Shown here piece after piece: positions 1 to 7,855 of a stretch of DNA of 40,453 nucleotides. Origin of the DNA: CBFHWY01 sp965659675 (lineage in GTDB: Bacteria > Bacteroidota > Bacteroidia > Flavobacteriales_G > Salibacteraceae). Position numbers and translations under genes: made by a program. Every line of letters begins with the position of its first letter. Position 1 is the stretch's first letter. Below the pieces are notes generated by a model. It did no database searches, was not told the DNA's origin, and saw only the letters and a list, made by a program, of their open reading frames with translations. The DNA lies in assembly GCA_965659675.1 (NCBI GenBank), contig CBFHWY010000017.1:1-40453 (forward strand), written 5' to 3'.

Positions 1-40
1 AGCGTTTACAGTCATACGAGCTATAATCTAAAAATCATTA

Positions 41-487
41 ATGGGAAGATCACAAGAATCGTTCAGTAAGAAAGAAAAAGAGAAAAAACGCTTAAAAAAG
101 CGTAAAGAGAAACAAGCGAAAAAAGAGGCTCGCAAAGCAGAGCCCAAAGAGTCAAGTCTCGAAGACATGATCGCTTATGTAGATGAGTACGGTAATATCA
201 CTGATACTCCGCCAGATCCGGCCAAAAAAGAAAAAGTCAAAGCTGAGGATATCGTCATTGGAATTCCGAAAAAAGAAGAGCAGGACGTGGATCCGATCAG
301 AAAAGGCAAGGTTGAATTCTTCAACGACGAAAAGGGATTTGGTTTCATAAAAGAGAACGATACTGGAGAAAAGTTCTTCTTTCACATCAGCAGTACAACT
401 GAAGATGTTTACGAAAACGACAAGGTAGAGTACGAAGTTGAGCAAGGTCCAAAAGGACTGAATGCTGTTCGGGTCAAGAAGATATAG
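41..487 (+). CDS. Cold-shock-domain protein with charged N-terminal extension
   Basis: A 148-residue protein. The C-terminal part (about residues 88-148) is a cold-shock domain: it starts GKVEFFNDEKGFGFI, with RNP1 KGFGFI (98-103) and RNP2 FFFHIS (112-117), the aromatic surface that binds single-stranded nucleic acid. Residues 1-35 are almost only Lys, Glu, Arg and Ala (likely disordered or coiled, nucleic-acid contacting), and 36-87 is an acidic linker. Ordinary CspA-type proteins are about 65-70 residues, so the extension doubles the size; such extended forms are common in Bacteroidota. It probably acts as an RNA chaperone in the cytoplasm (inference from family). The stop codon is followed three bases later by a 7-bp repeat array. 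The start at 41 is the first ATG; the promoter is cut off by the window edge. Confidence 0.88.
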   Translation: MGRSQESFSKKEKEKKRLKKRKEKQAKKEARKAEPKESSLEDMIAYVDEYGNITDTPPDPAKKEKVKAEDIVIGIPKKEEQDVDPIRKGKVEFFNDEKGFGFIKENDTGEKFFFHISSTTEDVYENDKVEYEVEQGPKGLNAVRVKKI

Positions 488-490
488 CCT

Positions 491-538
491 TAGGGTATAG
501 AGGCTAGGGAATAGGAGCTAGGAGTTAGGGCTAGGGGC
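491..538 (+). repeat. Degenerate 7-bp tandem array, TAGGGNN type
   Basis: Starting three bases after the stop codon of the cold-shock gene, TAG recurs at 491, 498, 505, 512, 519, 526 and 532. The units are tagggta, tagaggc, tagggaa, taggagc, taggagt, tagggc (6 nt) and taggggc. The rest of the 488-663 intergenic stretch shows no gene and no convincing hairpin. Two other 7-bp arrays lie at 2111-2170 and 8474-8522. Confidence 0.75.
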
Positions 539-663
539 TAGATCAGCGTGTTTGTCTTTGTTGAATGAGGAGTTCTTTCATTCAATGTGATTTGCTATGT
601 ATCTTTAAGGCTGTAAACCTTCTTGCTAATGAATCGTCTTAGTAAAGCTAAGCCTGAGAATAG

Positions 664-2049
664 ATGAAAAAGCGATTCAGCATCATACTTATATTGGCTC
701 TGCTCACCATCAGCGCCACTATCGATCTTAATGATCTTTTTCAGTATGAAGCACTGACAGCTCCAGACTATATTCTAGACGACAACACTCCAGCTGACAA
801 CCAGATCAGCAATGCGGCTGCCACCCTGGGACGAGTCCTGTTTTACGATAAAAAACTAAGCTTATTTGATAATGTAGCATGTGCTAACTGTCATATGCAA
901 GAATTTGGTTTTAGTGATACCGCCCGACTAAGTCTAGGCTTTGACGGAGGAAGAACGGGGCGACATTCGATGCGACTATCTCATGCCAGATTTGCGGATG
1001 AGGCGCGATTCTTTTGGGATGAACGCGTGGCTTCGTTGGAGGAGCAAAGTACGGAGCCCATTCAAGATTTCATAGAAATGGGTTTCTCTGGTTCAAACGG
1101 ACAACCTGCTTTTGATTCCCTGGTCAACAAATTATCGGGTATTGATTATTACAATGCCCTATTCAATTTGTCTTTTGGCGATTCTCAAGTCACCGAACAC
1201 CGCATACAGAAAGCACTGGCTCAATTTGTTCGCAGTATTCAGAGCTTTGATTCAAAATATGACCAGGGGCGTGCACAGGTAAATATTGATCAGGATGAAT
1301 TCCCGAATTTTAGTGATGAAGAAAATCTTGGTAAAGAACTTTTCCTGACTCCACCAGCATTAGGGGGAGCAGGCTGCGGTGGCTGCCATGCACCACCTGA
1401 GTTTGATATTGACCCCAATTCTCGCAACAATGGTGTGATAGAAGATGCCAAGGACTCCAACTTGACCGACTTTAACAATACCCGCTCTCCAAGTTTAAGG
1501 GATCTTTTTAATCCATCAGGAAATTTAAACGGTCCATTAATGCACAATGGGAATTTCAGTCGAATGATCGATGTGATCGATCATTATGACGCTATCTCTA
1601 CAGACCAGCAAAACCCGAACCTTGACTTACGCTTAAGGGGACCCGGGGGAATGGGTCAGCAACTAAATCTAACCCAAGCTGAGAAGGATGCACTCATCGC
1701 TTTTTTGAAGACGCTTACCAGTAATGACCTTTACACTGCAGAACAGTGGTCCGATCCTTTCGATGTTAATGGTGATCTTGATTGGGCCGACATCAATACC
1801 TCGGCATTTATTGAGTCTGACGCTGTGCTCAGAGTATATCCAAACCCAGTGCTCAATCGTTTAGTGATAGAACCTGGTTCTGGCATAGCTAATATCAGCA
1901 TCTATGATGCAACAGGGAAAATACTTTGGTGGAAAGACAAGCTAAGCGGTAAATCTCAAATCGATGCCAGCCAATTTCCCTCCGGCATACTGCTTATCTC
2001 GATAGAAAAAGAGGGTAGCAAAAGACTCCTAAAACGAATCAAAGCTTAA
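664..2049 (+). CDS. Secreted di-haem cytochrome c peroxidase (MauG/CcpA family) with T9SS sorting domain
   Basis: 461 residues. There is an N-terminal hydrophobic signal segment (about 4-19) and two haem c attachment motifs, CANCH (73-77) and CGGCH (238-242). The segment LMHNGNF (292-298) could supply the distal Met of the C-terminal haem. This two-domain layout is that of bacterial di-haem peroxidases and MauG-like enzymes, which reduce hydrogen peroxide or oxidise a protein/organic partner outside the cytoplasm. Residues about 389-461 begin VYPNPV and form a Por-secretion/type A C-terminal sorting domain, which predicts export across the outer membrane by the type IX system rather than a purely periplasmic role. 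It stands alone, with a 176-bp gap before it and gltA converging after it. The substrate cannot be told from sequence. Confidence 0.88.
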   Translation: MKKRFSIILILALLTISATIDLNDLFQYEALTAPDYILDDNTPADNQISNAAATLGRVLFYDKKLSLFDNVACANCHMQEFGFSDTARLSLGFDGGRTGRHSMRLSHARFADEARFFWDERVASLEEQSTEPIQDFIEMGFSGSNGQPAFDSLVNKLSGIDYYNALFNLSFGDSQVTEHRIQKALAQFVRSIQSFDSKYDQGRAQVNIDQDEFPNFSDEENLGKELFLTPPALGGAGCGGCHAPPEFDIDPNSRNNGVIEDAKDSNLTDFNNTRSPSLRDLFNPSGNLNGPLMHNGNFSRMIDVIDHYDAISTDQQNPNLDLRLRGPGGMGQQLNLTQAEKDALIAFLKTLTSNDLYTAEQWSDPFDVNGDLDWADINTSAFIESDAVLRVYPNPVLNRLVIEPGSGIANISIYDATGKILWWKDKLSGKSQIDASQFPSGILLISIEKEGSKRLLKRIKA

Positions 2050-2110
2050 GTCAAATATAACTGACATCTATATCTTGCGGGCATACCTCCGCTTTGCTTC
2101 AGCAGGTAAA

Positions 2111-2170
2111 CTTGCAACTTGTGGCTTGTAGCTTGTAGCTTGTAGCTTGTAGCTTGTAGCTTGTAGCTTA
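2111..2170. repeat. 7-bp tandem array, CTTGTAG type
   Basis: Eight head-to-tail 7-mers run from 2111 to 2166: cttgcaa, cttgtgg, then six perfect cttgtag units, followed by a partial ctta. The array lies in the convergent gap between the peroxidase gene and gltA. It begins two bases beyond the gltA stop codon (2173-2175) when read on the minus strand. The rest of the gap (2050-2110) shows no strong terminator. Confidence 0.9.
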
Positions 2171-2172
2171 AA

Positions 2173-3459
2173 CTACCTATTCTTCATAGCAACGAACTCA
2201 CGCTCGTTGTAACCTTGATAAACCTGACGTGGTCTTCCGATCGGCTCACCATTTTCACGCATTTCTTTCCATTGCGCGATCCATCCTGGTAGGCGGCCCA
2301 ATGCAAACATCACAGTGAACATCTCTGTTGGGATTCCGATGGCACGATAAATGATTCCAGAGTAGAAATCAACATTTGGATAAAGCTTTCTTTCTACGAA
2401 ATATTCATCCTCCAATGCTCTTTCTTCAAGGCCTTTTGCGATATCTAGTACAGGGTCATTAACACCCAGGTTACTCAACACCTCATCAGCTGCCTTCTTA
2501 ATGATCTTAGCTCTTGGATCAAAGTTCTTGTAAACTCGGTGACCGAAGCCCATCAATCGGAATGGGTCATTTTTATCTTTTGCTTTATCGAGGTACTTCT
2601 CAACATTACCACCATCTCTTCTAATGGCCTCAAGCATTTCAATCACAGCTTGATTCGCTCCACCATGCAGTGGACCCCAAAGGGCGCTCACACCAGCTGA
2701 AATGGATGAATACAAACTTGCATGTGATGATCCTACTATCCTTACCGTTGAGGTTGAACAGTTCTGTTCGTGCTCAGCATGAAGGATCAATAATTTATTT
2801 AGCGCATCTTCTACAACCGGATCTACATGGAATGGCTCAGTAGGTACGGCAAACATCATCTTCATGAAGTTCCCGCAGTAGCTCAATGCGTTGTCTGGGT
2901 AATTTACAGGCTGTCCTTTTGAGTTTTTGAATGCCCATGCTGCAAGTGTTGGCATCTTGGCCAAAAGTCGAATGATGCTCAACTTCACTTCGCTTTGAGA
3001 ACGGTTTGGATCAAGTGAATTTGGATAGAACGCGGTCAGTGAACTCACAAGAGCCGAAAGAACACCCATAGGATGTGCAGAGGAAGGAATACCATCAAGA
3101 ATGTTTTTGATCTCTTCATGCACGAGCGTATGATGCTTCACATCATTCACCCACAAATCGTATTCCTCTTTGTTTGGAAGCTCACCAAAGATGATGAGGT
3201 AGGCTACCTCTAAGAATTCAGCTTTTTCGGCAATTTGTTCTATGGGATAACCGCGATAACGCAGGATACCGTTTTCTCCATCGAGATAAGTGATAGAACT
3301 TTGCGTTGAACCAGTATTTTTAAAACCAGGATCAAGGGTGATCAAACCCGACTGAGCTCGCAACTTACTTATATCAAGTGCCATCTCATTTTCTGTTCCT
3401 TCTACTACTGGTAATTCAATAACCTTTCCGTCTATCCTTAACTCTGCCGTTTTTCCCAT
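2173..3459 (-). CDS. gltA: Citrate synthase (type II)
   Basis: 428 residues, the usual length of bacterial hexameric-type citrate synthases. It condenses oxaloacetate and acetyl-CoA to citrate, the entry step of the TCA cycle, in the cytosol. Catalytic residues are visible: His265 in WGPLHGGANQ, His307 in GFGHRVYK and Asp364 in PNVDFYSGI, with a further conserved His230 in LHAEHEQNCSTS. The N-terminal small beta domain (residues 1-60) typical of the Gram-negative form is present. It follows eno on the same strand after a 116-bp gap that contains an inverted repeat but no clear promoter, so it may be co-transcribed with carA and eno. The ATG at 3459 fits the family N-terminus. Confidence 0.97.
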   Translation of the reverse strand: MGKTAELRIDGKVIELPVVEGTENEMALDISKLRAQSGLITLDPGFKNTGSTQSSITYLDGENGILRYRGYPIEQIAEKAEFLEVAYLIIFGELPNKEEYDLWVNDVKHHTLVHEEIKNILDGIPSSAHPMGVLSALVSSLTAFYPNSLDPNRSQSEVKLSIIRLLAKMPTLAAWAFKNSKGQPVNYPDNALSYCGNFMKMMFAVPTEPFHVDPVVEDALNKLLILHAEHEQNCSTSTVRIVGSSHASLYSSISAGVSALWGPLHGGANQAVIEMLEAIRRDGGNVEKYLDKAKDKNDPFRLMGFGHRVYKNFDPRAKIIKKAADEVLSNLGVNDPVLDIAKGLEERALEDEYFVERKLYPNVDFYSGIIYRAIGIPTEMFTVMFALGRLPGWIAQWKEMRENGEPIGRPRQVYQGYNEREFVAMKNR

Positions 3460-3531
3460 TTTCTTATCTCAAATTTTCGCGTGATCAATTAAGACAGCCC
3501 TGAATAGAAATTGTTCGATAGCCGCCTTTGC

Positions 3532-3555
3532 GCGAATTTAACGTTTTAAAATCGC
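3532..3555. repeat. Imperfect inverted repeat in the eno-gltA gap
   Basis: The 24 bases can fold with arms GCGA-a-TTTAA and TTAAA-a-TCGC around a four-base CGTT loop (nine pairs, one A-A mismatch). It lies 20-43 nt after the eno stop as read on the minus strand. No U-run follows on that strand, so it is not a standard intrinsic terminator. It could be an mRNA-processing or operator element, or chance. Confidence 0.45.
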
Positions 3556-3575
3556 TTTTCCTAATGTGATAACCG

Positions 3576-4862
3576 TTAAATAAACTTGAATTCCTTGCCA
3601 GGGTATTTGGCCAAAGAACCAAGTTCTTCTTCGATCTTCAACAATCGGTTATACTTTGCAATTCGGTCACTTCGTGAAGCTGACCCAGTTTTGATCTGGC
3701 CCGTATTAAGTGCTACTGCAAGATCAGCGATCGTTGTATCTTCTGTTTCCCCAGAACGGTGGCTCATTACCGAGGTGTAAGTATTGCGATGAGCGAGATC
3801 AACCGCATCAATGGTCTCACTTAAGGTGCCGATCTGATTCACTTTAACCAGAATAGAGTTTGCCACCCCTTCATTAATTCCTCTGGCCAATCGCTCAGTG
3901 TTGGTCACAAACAGATCATCTCCCACCAACTGTACTTTTTTACCCAGGGCACTGGTCAACTTGGCCCAGCCATCCCAATCGTCTTCTGCAAGGGCATCTT
4001 CGAGCGAAACGATCGGATACTTTGAAGTCCATTCAGACCAGTAGTCTACCATTTCTTCTGAACTCAGTTCTTTGCCATCAGACTTGTGGAAGATATACTT
4101 CGCTTTCTTCTCATCGTACATTTCTGAGCTTGCAGCATCCATGGCGATGTAGATATCTTCTCCCGGCTTGTAACCTGCAGATTCAATGGCTTTCAGCACA
4201 TATTCGATGGCTTCTGTATTGGACTGTAAATTCGGTGCAAATCCGCCTTCATCGCCAACATTGGTTGAATACGAACCCGCTTTCAAAACCTTTTTTAGAT
4301 GGTGAAATACCTCAACACCCATTCTCAATGCATCAGAAAAAGTGTCTGCATTGGTGGGCATGATCATGAATTCCTGGAAGTCGATCTTGTTATCAGCATG
4401 AGCACCTCCATTGAGGATGTTCATCATAGGCACAGGCAGGGTAGTTGAGTTCACCCCTCCAACGTATCGATAAAGCGGAAGGCCGTGCTGCATGGCCGCT
4501 GCTTTGGCTACCGCTAAAGATACGCCCAGCATAGCGTTGGCCCCTAAATTTGACTTATTGTTAGTTCCATCCAGCTGCAGCATGATCCCATCTATCCCAC
4601 GTTGATCAAAGATCGGCAGGCCTGTCAATTCCTGGTTGAGCACTTCGTTCACGTTATTCACTGCCTGAAGCACTCCTTTACCCATATAAACTCCTTCATC
4701 GCCATCTCTGAGCTCCACAGCCTCATGGATACCTGTAGATGCTCCTGAGGGCACAGCAGCGATCCCAGCAGCCCCTGTGTCAGTGTATACCTCTACCTCA
4801 ATGGTGGGATTTCCACGAGAATCGAGAATTTGTCTTGCCTGGATATTCGAAATAAAGCTCAT
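3576..4862 (-). CDS. eno: Enolase (phosphopyruvate hydratase)
   Basis: 428 residues. It interconverts 2-phosphoglycerate and phosphoenolpyruvate in glycolysis/gluconeogenesis and needs Mg2+. The residues of the enolase active site are seen: Glu205 (proton transfer) in GDEGGFAP, metal ligands Asp242, Glu288 (SLEDALAEDD) and Asp315 (LVGDDLF), Lys340 as general base and Lys391 (IKTGS). The signature VMSHRSGETEDTTIADLAVA is intact. Its start lies only two bases beyond the carA stop, so the two genes are almost certainly co-transcribed and may be translationally coupled. The ATG at 4862 gives the normal MSxIxxIxARQILDSRGNPT beginning. Confidence 0.98.
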   Translation of the reverse strand: MSFISNIQARQILDSRGNPTIEVEVYTDTGAAGIAAVPSGASTGIHEAVELRDGDEGVYMGKGVLQAVNNVNEVLNQELTGLPIFDQRGIDGIMLQLDGTNNKSNLGANAMLGVSLAVAKAAAMQHGLPLYRYVGGVNSTTLPVPMMNILNGGAHADNKIDFQEFMIMPTNADTFSDALRMGVEVFHHLKKVLKAGSYSTNVGDEGGFAPNLQSNTEAIEYVLKAIESAGYKPGEDIYIAMDAASSEMYDEKKAKYIFHKSDGKELSSEEMVDYWSEWTSKYPIVSLEDALAEDDWDGWAKLTSALGKKVQLVGDDLFVTNTERLARGINEGVANSILVKVNQIGTLSETIDAVDLAHRNTYTSVMSHRSGETEDTTIADLAVALNTGQIKTGSASRSDRIAKYNRLLKIEEELGSLAKYPGKEFKFI

Positions 4863-4864
4863 AA

Positions 4865-5971
4865 TTAATTGGTGTTTTCTTTAAGGAGGTCTATGAATTC
4901 ATTGAACAGATATCTTGAGTCATTTGGCCCTGCCGAGGATTCTGGGTGATATTGAACAGAGAAGACTGGTTTGTTCTTTACCCTAATTCCAGCTACCGTA
5001 TCATCATTTAAATGAATATGCGTGAGTTCTACGTTCGCTTGCTCATCCAAACTCTTTCGGTCCACCACAAAGCCATGATTTTGGGAAGTCACTTCACATT
5101 TTCCCGTAAGAAGGTTTTTGATCGGGTGGTTCACTCCGCGATGCCCGTTAAACATTTTTGATGTTTTGAGTCCAAGTGCCAGCGAAAGGATCTGATGTCC
5201 TAAACAGATACCAAAGCCTGGTTTGTCACTATCGAGGATCTGCTTCACTGTCTCTATCTGGGCGGGCATAGCAGAGGGGTCTCCTGGGCCGTTCGACAGC
5301 ATAAACCCATCGGGTTGCCATTCCATCATTTCATCAAAGCTGACATCATGCGGGAATACCTTCAGGTAGCAACCGCGCTCCACAAGGCAGCGCAAAATAT
5401 TCTTCTTTACGCCAAGGTCCAATACGGCCACTTTAAATTTGGCCTCTTCGGATCCCATGGTGAAGGCTTCTTTGGTGCTTACTTTGCTAGAAAGCTCCAG
5501 ACCTGCCATTGAAGGAACCTCTTTTAGCCTTTTCATTAACTCATCTGGATCGGTGATCTCAGATGAAATTGCTGCATTCATGGCTCCTTTATCCCTAATA
5601 TGACGCACTACCGCCCTTGTATCCACATCAGAGATCCCCACCTTACTGTTGTCTTCGAAGTATTGCTGAATTCCTGCACTAGCCGAAGGTCTTGAAAAAA
5701 CCTCTGAGAATTTCTTACAAACGAGCCCTGCGATCTTGATATCCTCAGACTCGATCTCTTCATCGTGTACCCCATAGTTCCCGATGTGAGAAGGGGTCAT
5801 TAAAAGGATCTGACCGTAGTAACTCGGGTCGGTGAATATCTCTTGGTATCCGGTCATTCCGGTATTGAAGGCGATCTCACCTGTGGTTGTGCCGATCTTG
5901 CCTGCTGCTCTACCTTCAAAACAGGTTCCATCTTCCAGAACTAAGATCGCTTTATTATTCTCCTCACTCAT
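4865..5971 (-). CDS. carA: Carbamoyl-phosphate synthase small subunit (glutaminase)
   Basis: 368 residues. The small subunit hydrolyses glutamine and passes ammonia to CarB for carbamoyl phosphate, which feeds pyrimidine and arginine synthesis. The N-terminal CarA domain (about 1-150) is followed by a class I glutamine amidotransferase domain (about 178-362) with nucleophile Cys256 in FGICLGHQI and the His342-Glu344 pair in YHPESSAGP. carB is not in this window. The gene begins 75 bp after rplQ, with an intrinsic terminator in between that ends only about 14 nt before the start codon. I found no promoter that would fit downstream of that hairpin, so read-through from the ribosomal cluster is likely. 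Confidence 0.97.
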   Translation of the reverse strand: MSEENNKAILVLEDGTCFEGRAAGKIGTTTGEIAFNTGMTGYQEIFTDPSYYGQILLMTPSHIGNYGVHDEEIESEDIKIAGLVCKKFSEVFSRPSASAGIQQYFEDNSKVGISDVDTRAVVRHIRDKGAMNAAISSEITDPDELMKRLKEVPSMAGLELSSKVSTKEAFTMGSEEAKFKVAVLDLGVKKNILRCLVERGCYLKVFPHDVSFDEMMEWQPDGFMLSNGPGDPSAMPAQIETVKQILDSDKPGFGICLGHQILSLALGLKTSKMFNGHRGVNHPIKNLLTGKCEVTSQNHGFVVDRKSLDEQANVELTHIHLNDDTVAGIRVKNKPVFSVQYHPESSAGPNDSRYLFNEFIDLLKENTN

Positions 5972-5985
5972 GCTACAAAAAAATC

Positions 5986-6020
5986 AAAAAAAAGGGGATA
6001 AAGCACCTGGCTCATCCCCT
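5986..6020 (-). terminator. Intrinsic terminator after rplQ
   Basis: Read on the minus strand, AGGGGAT (6020-6014) pairs with ATCCCCT (5999-5993), and the stem can be extended inward by GAGC/GCTT pairing. It is followed directly by an unbroken run of eight T (5993-5986). It would end the long ribosomal transcript about 27 nt after the rplQ stop, or act as an attenuator for carA, whose ATG lies close behind. Confidence 0.85.
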
Positions 6021-6046
6021 CAAAATATCAACTTGCTAATGGATAA

Positions 6047-6817
6047 TTAGTCTTTCTTATCCTTATCAGCTTCAGCATCTTCGTCTTTGCTCTCAGGGGC
6101 TTTTTCTTCCGCTTTTGGCTCTTCCTTCTTAGCCTCCGCTTTTGGGGCTTCCTCTTTCGCTTCTGCTTTCGGCTCCTCTTTCTTGGCTTCTGCCTCTGGA
6201 GTCTCCTCTTTAGCCTCAGCTTTTGGCTCCTCTTTCTTAGCTTCTGCCTTTGGAGTCTCCTCTTTAGCCTCAGCTTTTGGGGTTTCCGCTTTCGCCTCAG
6301 CAGCTTTTGCCTCTTCTTTTACCTCGGCCTTTGGAGCCTCAGTTGCTTGGGCTTCTTCCTGCTTAGCTTCAGTTTTTGGAGCCGCATCAGAAGTTTTTGC
6401 CTTTCCGCCTCCGCGACGTCTTCTGCTCGATTTCTTTTTGGTTTCGTTGCCGTACAACTCGTTGAAGTCAACCAGCTCGATCATCGCGGTCTCAGCGCCA
6501 TCGCCCTGACGGAATCCAGTTTTGATGATCCTGGTATATCCTCCAGCTCGCGACATCACTTTAGGAGCAACTTCACGGAAAAGTTCAGTTACATGCTCCT
6601 TGCTTTGAAGTGTCGAAAAAACAAGACGACGACTGTGAGTAGTGTCTGTCTTCGACTTTGTGATGATCGGTTCAATGAACATACGCAAAGCTTTCGCCTT
6701 GGCCACTGTTGTATTGATCCTCTTATGTTCGATCAGTGAGCACGCCATATTCGAAAGCATCGCTTTTCTGTGACTCGCTGTTCGGCTTAAGTGATTGTGT
6801 TTCTTATTGTGTTTCAT
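6047..6817 (-). CDS. rplQ: 50S ribosomal protein L17 with long repetitive Lys/Glu/Ala tail
   Basis: 256 residues. Residues 1-125 are a normal L17 (HRKAMLSNMACSLIEHKRI, AKALRMFIEPIITK, GGYTRIIKTGFRQGDGAETA), near the peptide exit tunnel of the large subunit. Beyond that comes a basic stretch (KKKSSRRRRGGGK, 127-139) and then about 110 residues of low complexity, with six tandem 9-residue units of PKAEAKEET / PKAEAKKEE type (residues 180-233) and an acidic end. E. coli L17 is about 127 residues, so the tail doubles the protein. Some extension is usual in Bacteroidota (recalled, not tested here), but the tandem repeats suggest a variable-length tail. It is the last gene of the cluster, before a terminator. 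Confidence 0.95.
   Translation of the reverse strand: MKHNKKHNHLSRTASHRKAMLSNMACSLIEHKRINTTVAKAKALRMFIEPIITKSKTDTTHSRRLVFSTLQSKEHVTELFREVAPKVMSRAGGYTRIIKTGFRQGDGAETAMIELVDFNELYGNETKKKSSRRRRGGGKAKTSDAAPKTEAKQEEAQATEAPKAEVKEEAKAAEAKAETPKAEAKEETPKAEAKKEEPKAEAKEETPEAEAKKEEPKAEAKEEAPKAEAKKEEPKAEEKAPESKDEDAEADKDKKD
6119..6280 (-). repeat. Coding 54-nt tandem repeat (three copies) in the rplQ tail
   Basis: The DNA for L17 residues 180-233 consists of six 27-nt units that alternate in two types, so it reads as three copies of a 54-nt repeat. Copies are close but not identical at third positions. The unit length is a multiple of three, so gain or loss of copies keeps the frame. A long antisense open frame across this stretch (6087-6509, + strand) is a by-product of the skewed composition. 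Confidence 0.85.
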
Positions 6818-6838
6818 TTCCTAGCCCTTCTAAGACAA

Positions 6839-7834
6839 TTACTTGTCTAGTTCCAACTTGTATTTGCTGAGGTTCATTCCGAAAGAAAGACCCTTTGATT
6901 CTACAAGGTCCTCTAGCTCAGTAAGAGACTTCTTACCGAAGTTTCTGAACTTCAACATGTCATTCTTATCGTATTGTACCAGATCTCCCAATGTTTCGAT
7001 CTCTGCTGCTTTGAGGCAGTTAAGAGCTCTAACAGATAGATCAAGGTCAACTAGTTTAGTTTTTAGCAACTGACGCATGTGAAGTGAGGTTTCATCAAAC
7101 TCCTCTTCAGCAGCTTTCTCTTCAGTATCCAAAGTGATCTTCTCATCAGAGAACAACATAAAGTGATGGATAAGAATAGTTGCAGCTTCTTTAAGTGCTT
7201 CTTTTGGATGAATGGATCCATCCGTTTCGATCTCAAAGATTAATTTTTCGTAGTCAGTCTTTTGTTCAACACGATAGTTCTCAATCGAGTATTTTACATT
7301 TCTGATCGGTGTAAAGATTGAATCGATGGCAATCTCACCAATAGCAGCTTCGCTATTCTGATTCTCTTCTGACGGAACATATCCTCTTCCCTTGTCGATC
7401 ACCAATTCGATGTTTAGCTCAACTGACTCGTCCATGTTAGCGATCACATGATCAGGGTTCAATACCTGGAAAGCGCTAGTGAACTGTCCGATATCACCTG
7501 CAGTGAAGCTACTCTTTCCTTTCACCTGAACACTCACTCTTTCCATGTTCGTGTCCTGGATCTGCTGCTTAAATCGAACCTGCTTCAGATTAAGGATGAT
7601 CTCCGTAACATCTTCGATCACTCCTTTAACGGTGCTGAATTCGTGATCTACTCCTTCGATCTTGATCGCTGTGATAGCAAAACCTTCCAGTGAAGAAAGA
7701 AGAATTCTTCTAAGTGAATTTCCTATGGTGATCCCATAACCCGGTTCAAGTGGACGGAACTCAAACTGTCCTACCTTGTCATTCGAGTCGATCATGATGA
7801 CCTTATCAGGTCTCTGAAAATCTAAAATTGCCAT
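6839..7834 (-). CDS. rpoA: RNA polymerase alpha subunit
   Basis: 331 residues. The N-terminal domain (about 1-235) contains the dimerisation and beta/beta'-binding segment GNSLRRILLSSLEGFAI. A short linker leads to the C-terminal domain (about 255-320), with SVRALNCLKAAEIETLGDL and FGKKSLTELEDLV, the helix-hairpin-helix surface that touches UP elements and activators. The Arg of SVRALNCL corresponds to the DNA-contacting Arg265 of E. coli. It sits between rpsD and rplQ with 21-bp gaps on both sides, the alpha-operon order. Length and both domains are normal, so no truncation is suspected. Confidence 0.98.
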   Translation of the reverse strand: MAILDFQRPDKVIMIDSNDKVGQFEFRPLEPGYGITIGNSLRRILLSSLEGFAITAIKIEGVDHEFSTVKGVIEDVTEIILNLKQVRFKQQIQDTNMERVSVQVKGKSSFTAGDIGQFTSAFQVLNPDHVIANMDESVELNIELVIDKGRGYVPSEENQNSEAAIGEIAIDSIFTPIRNVKYSIENYRVEQKTDYEKLIFEIETDGSIHPKEALKEAATILIHHFMLFSDEKITLDTEEKAAEEEFDETSLHMRQLLKTKLVDLDLSVRALNCLKAAEIETLGDLVQYDKNDMLKFRNFGKKSLTELEDLVESKGLSFGMNLSKYKLELDK

Positions 7835-7855
7835 TTCTTTTTCTTGTTTAGGTTC

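Noticed and set aside
5..27. TTTACA and TATAAT before the cold-shock gene, resembling sigma-70 boxes
   Set aside because: Spacing is only 11 bases, and Bacteroidota do not use this consensus; the window edge also cuts the region.
2050..2110. Possible terminator between the convergent peroxidase and gltA genes
   Set aside because: Only a four-pair GCGG/CCGC stem without a T-run is seen; too weak to call.
2111..2170. Considered as a CRISPR array or part of an integration site
   Set aside because: Units are 7 bp with no spacers, no cas genes nearby, no tRNA and no integrase.
4022..4363. A 113-codon open frame antisense to eno
   Set aside because: It lies fully within a complete, well-conserved enolase gene and shows no recognisable protein.
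6087..6509. A 140-codon open frame antisense to the rplQ tail, rich in Ala, Ser, Phe and Gly
   Set aside because: It mirrors the Lys/Glu/Ala repeat coding on the other strand; the repetitive composition removes stop codons. No independent start context or family similarity.
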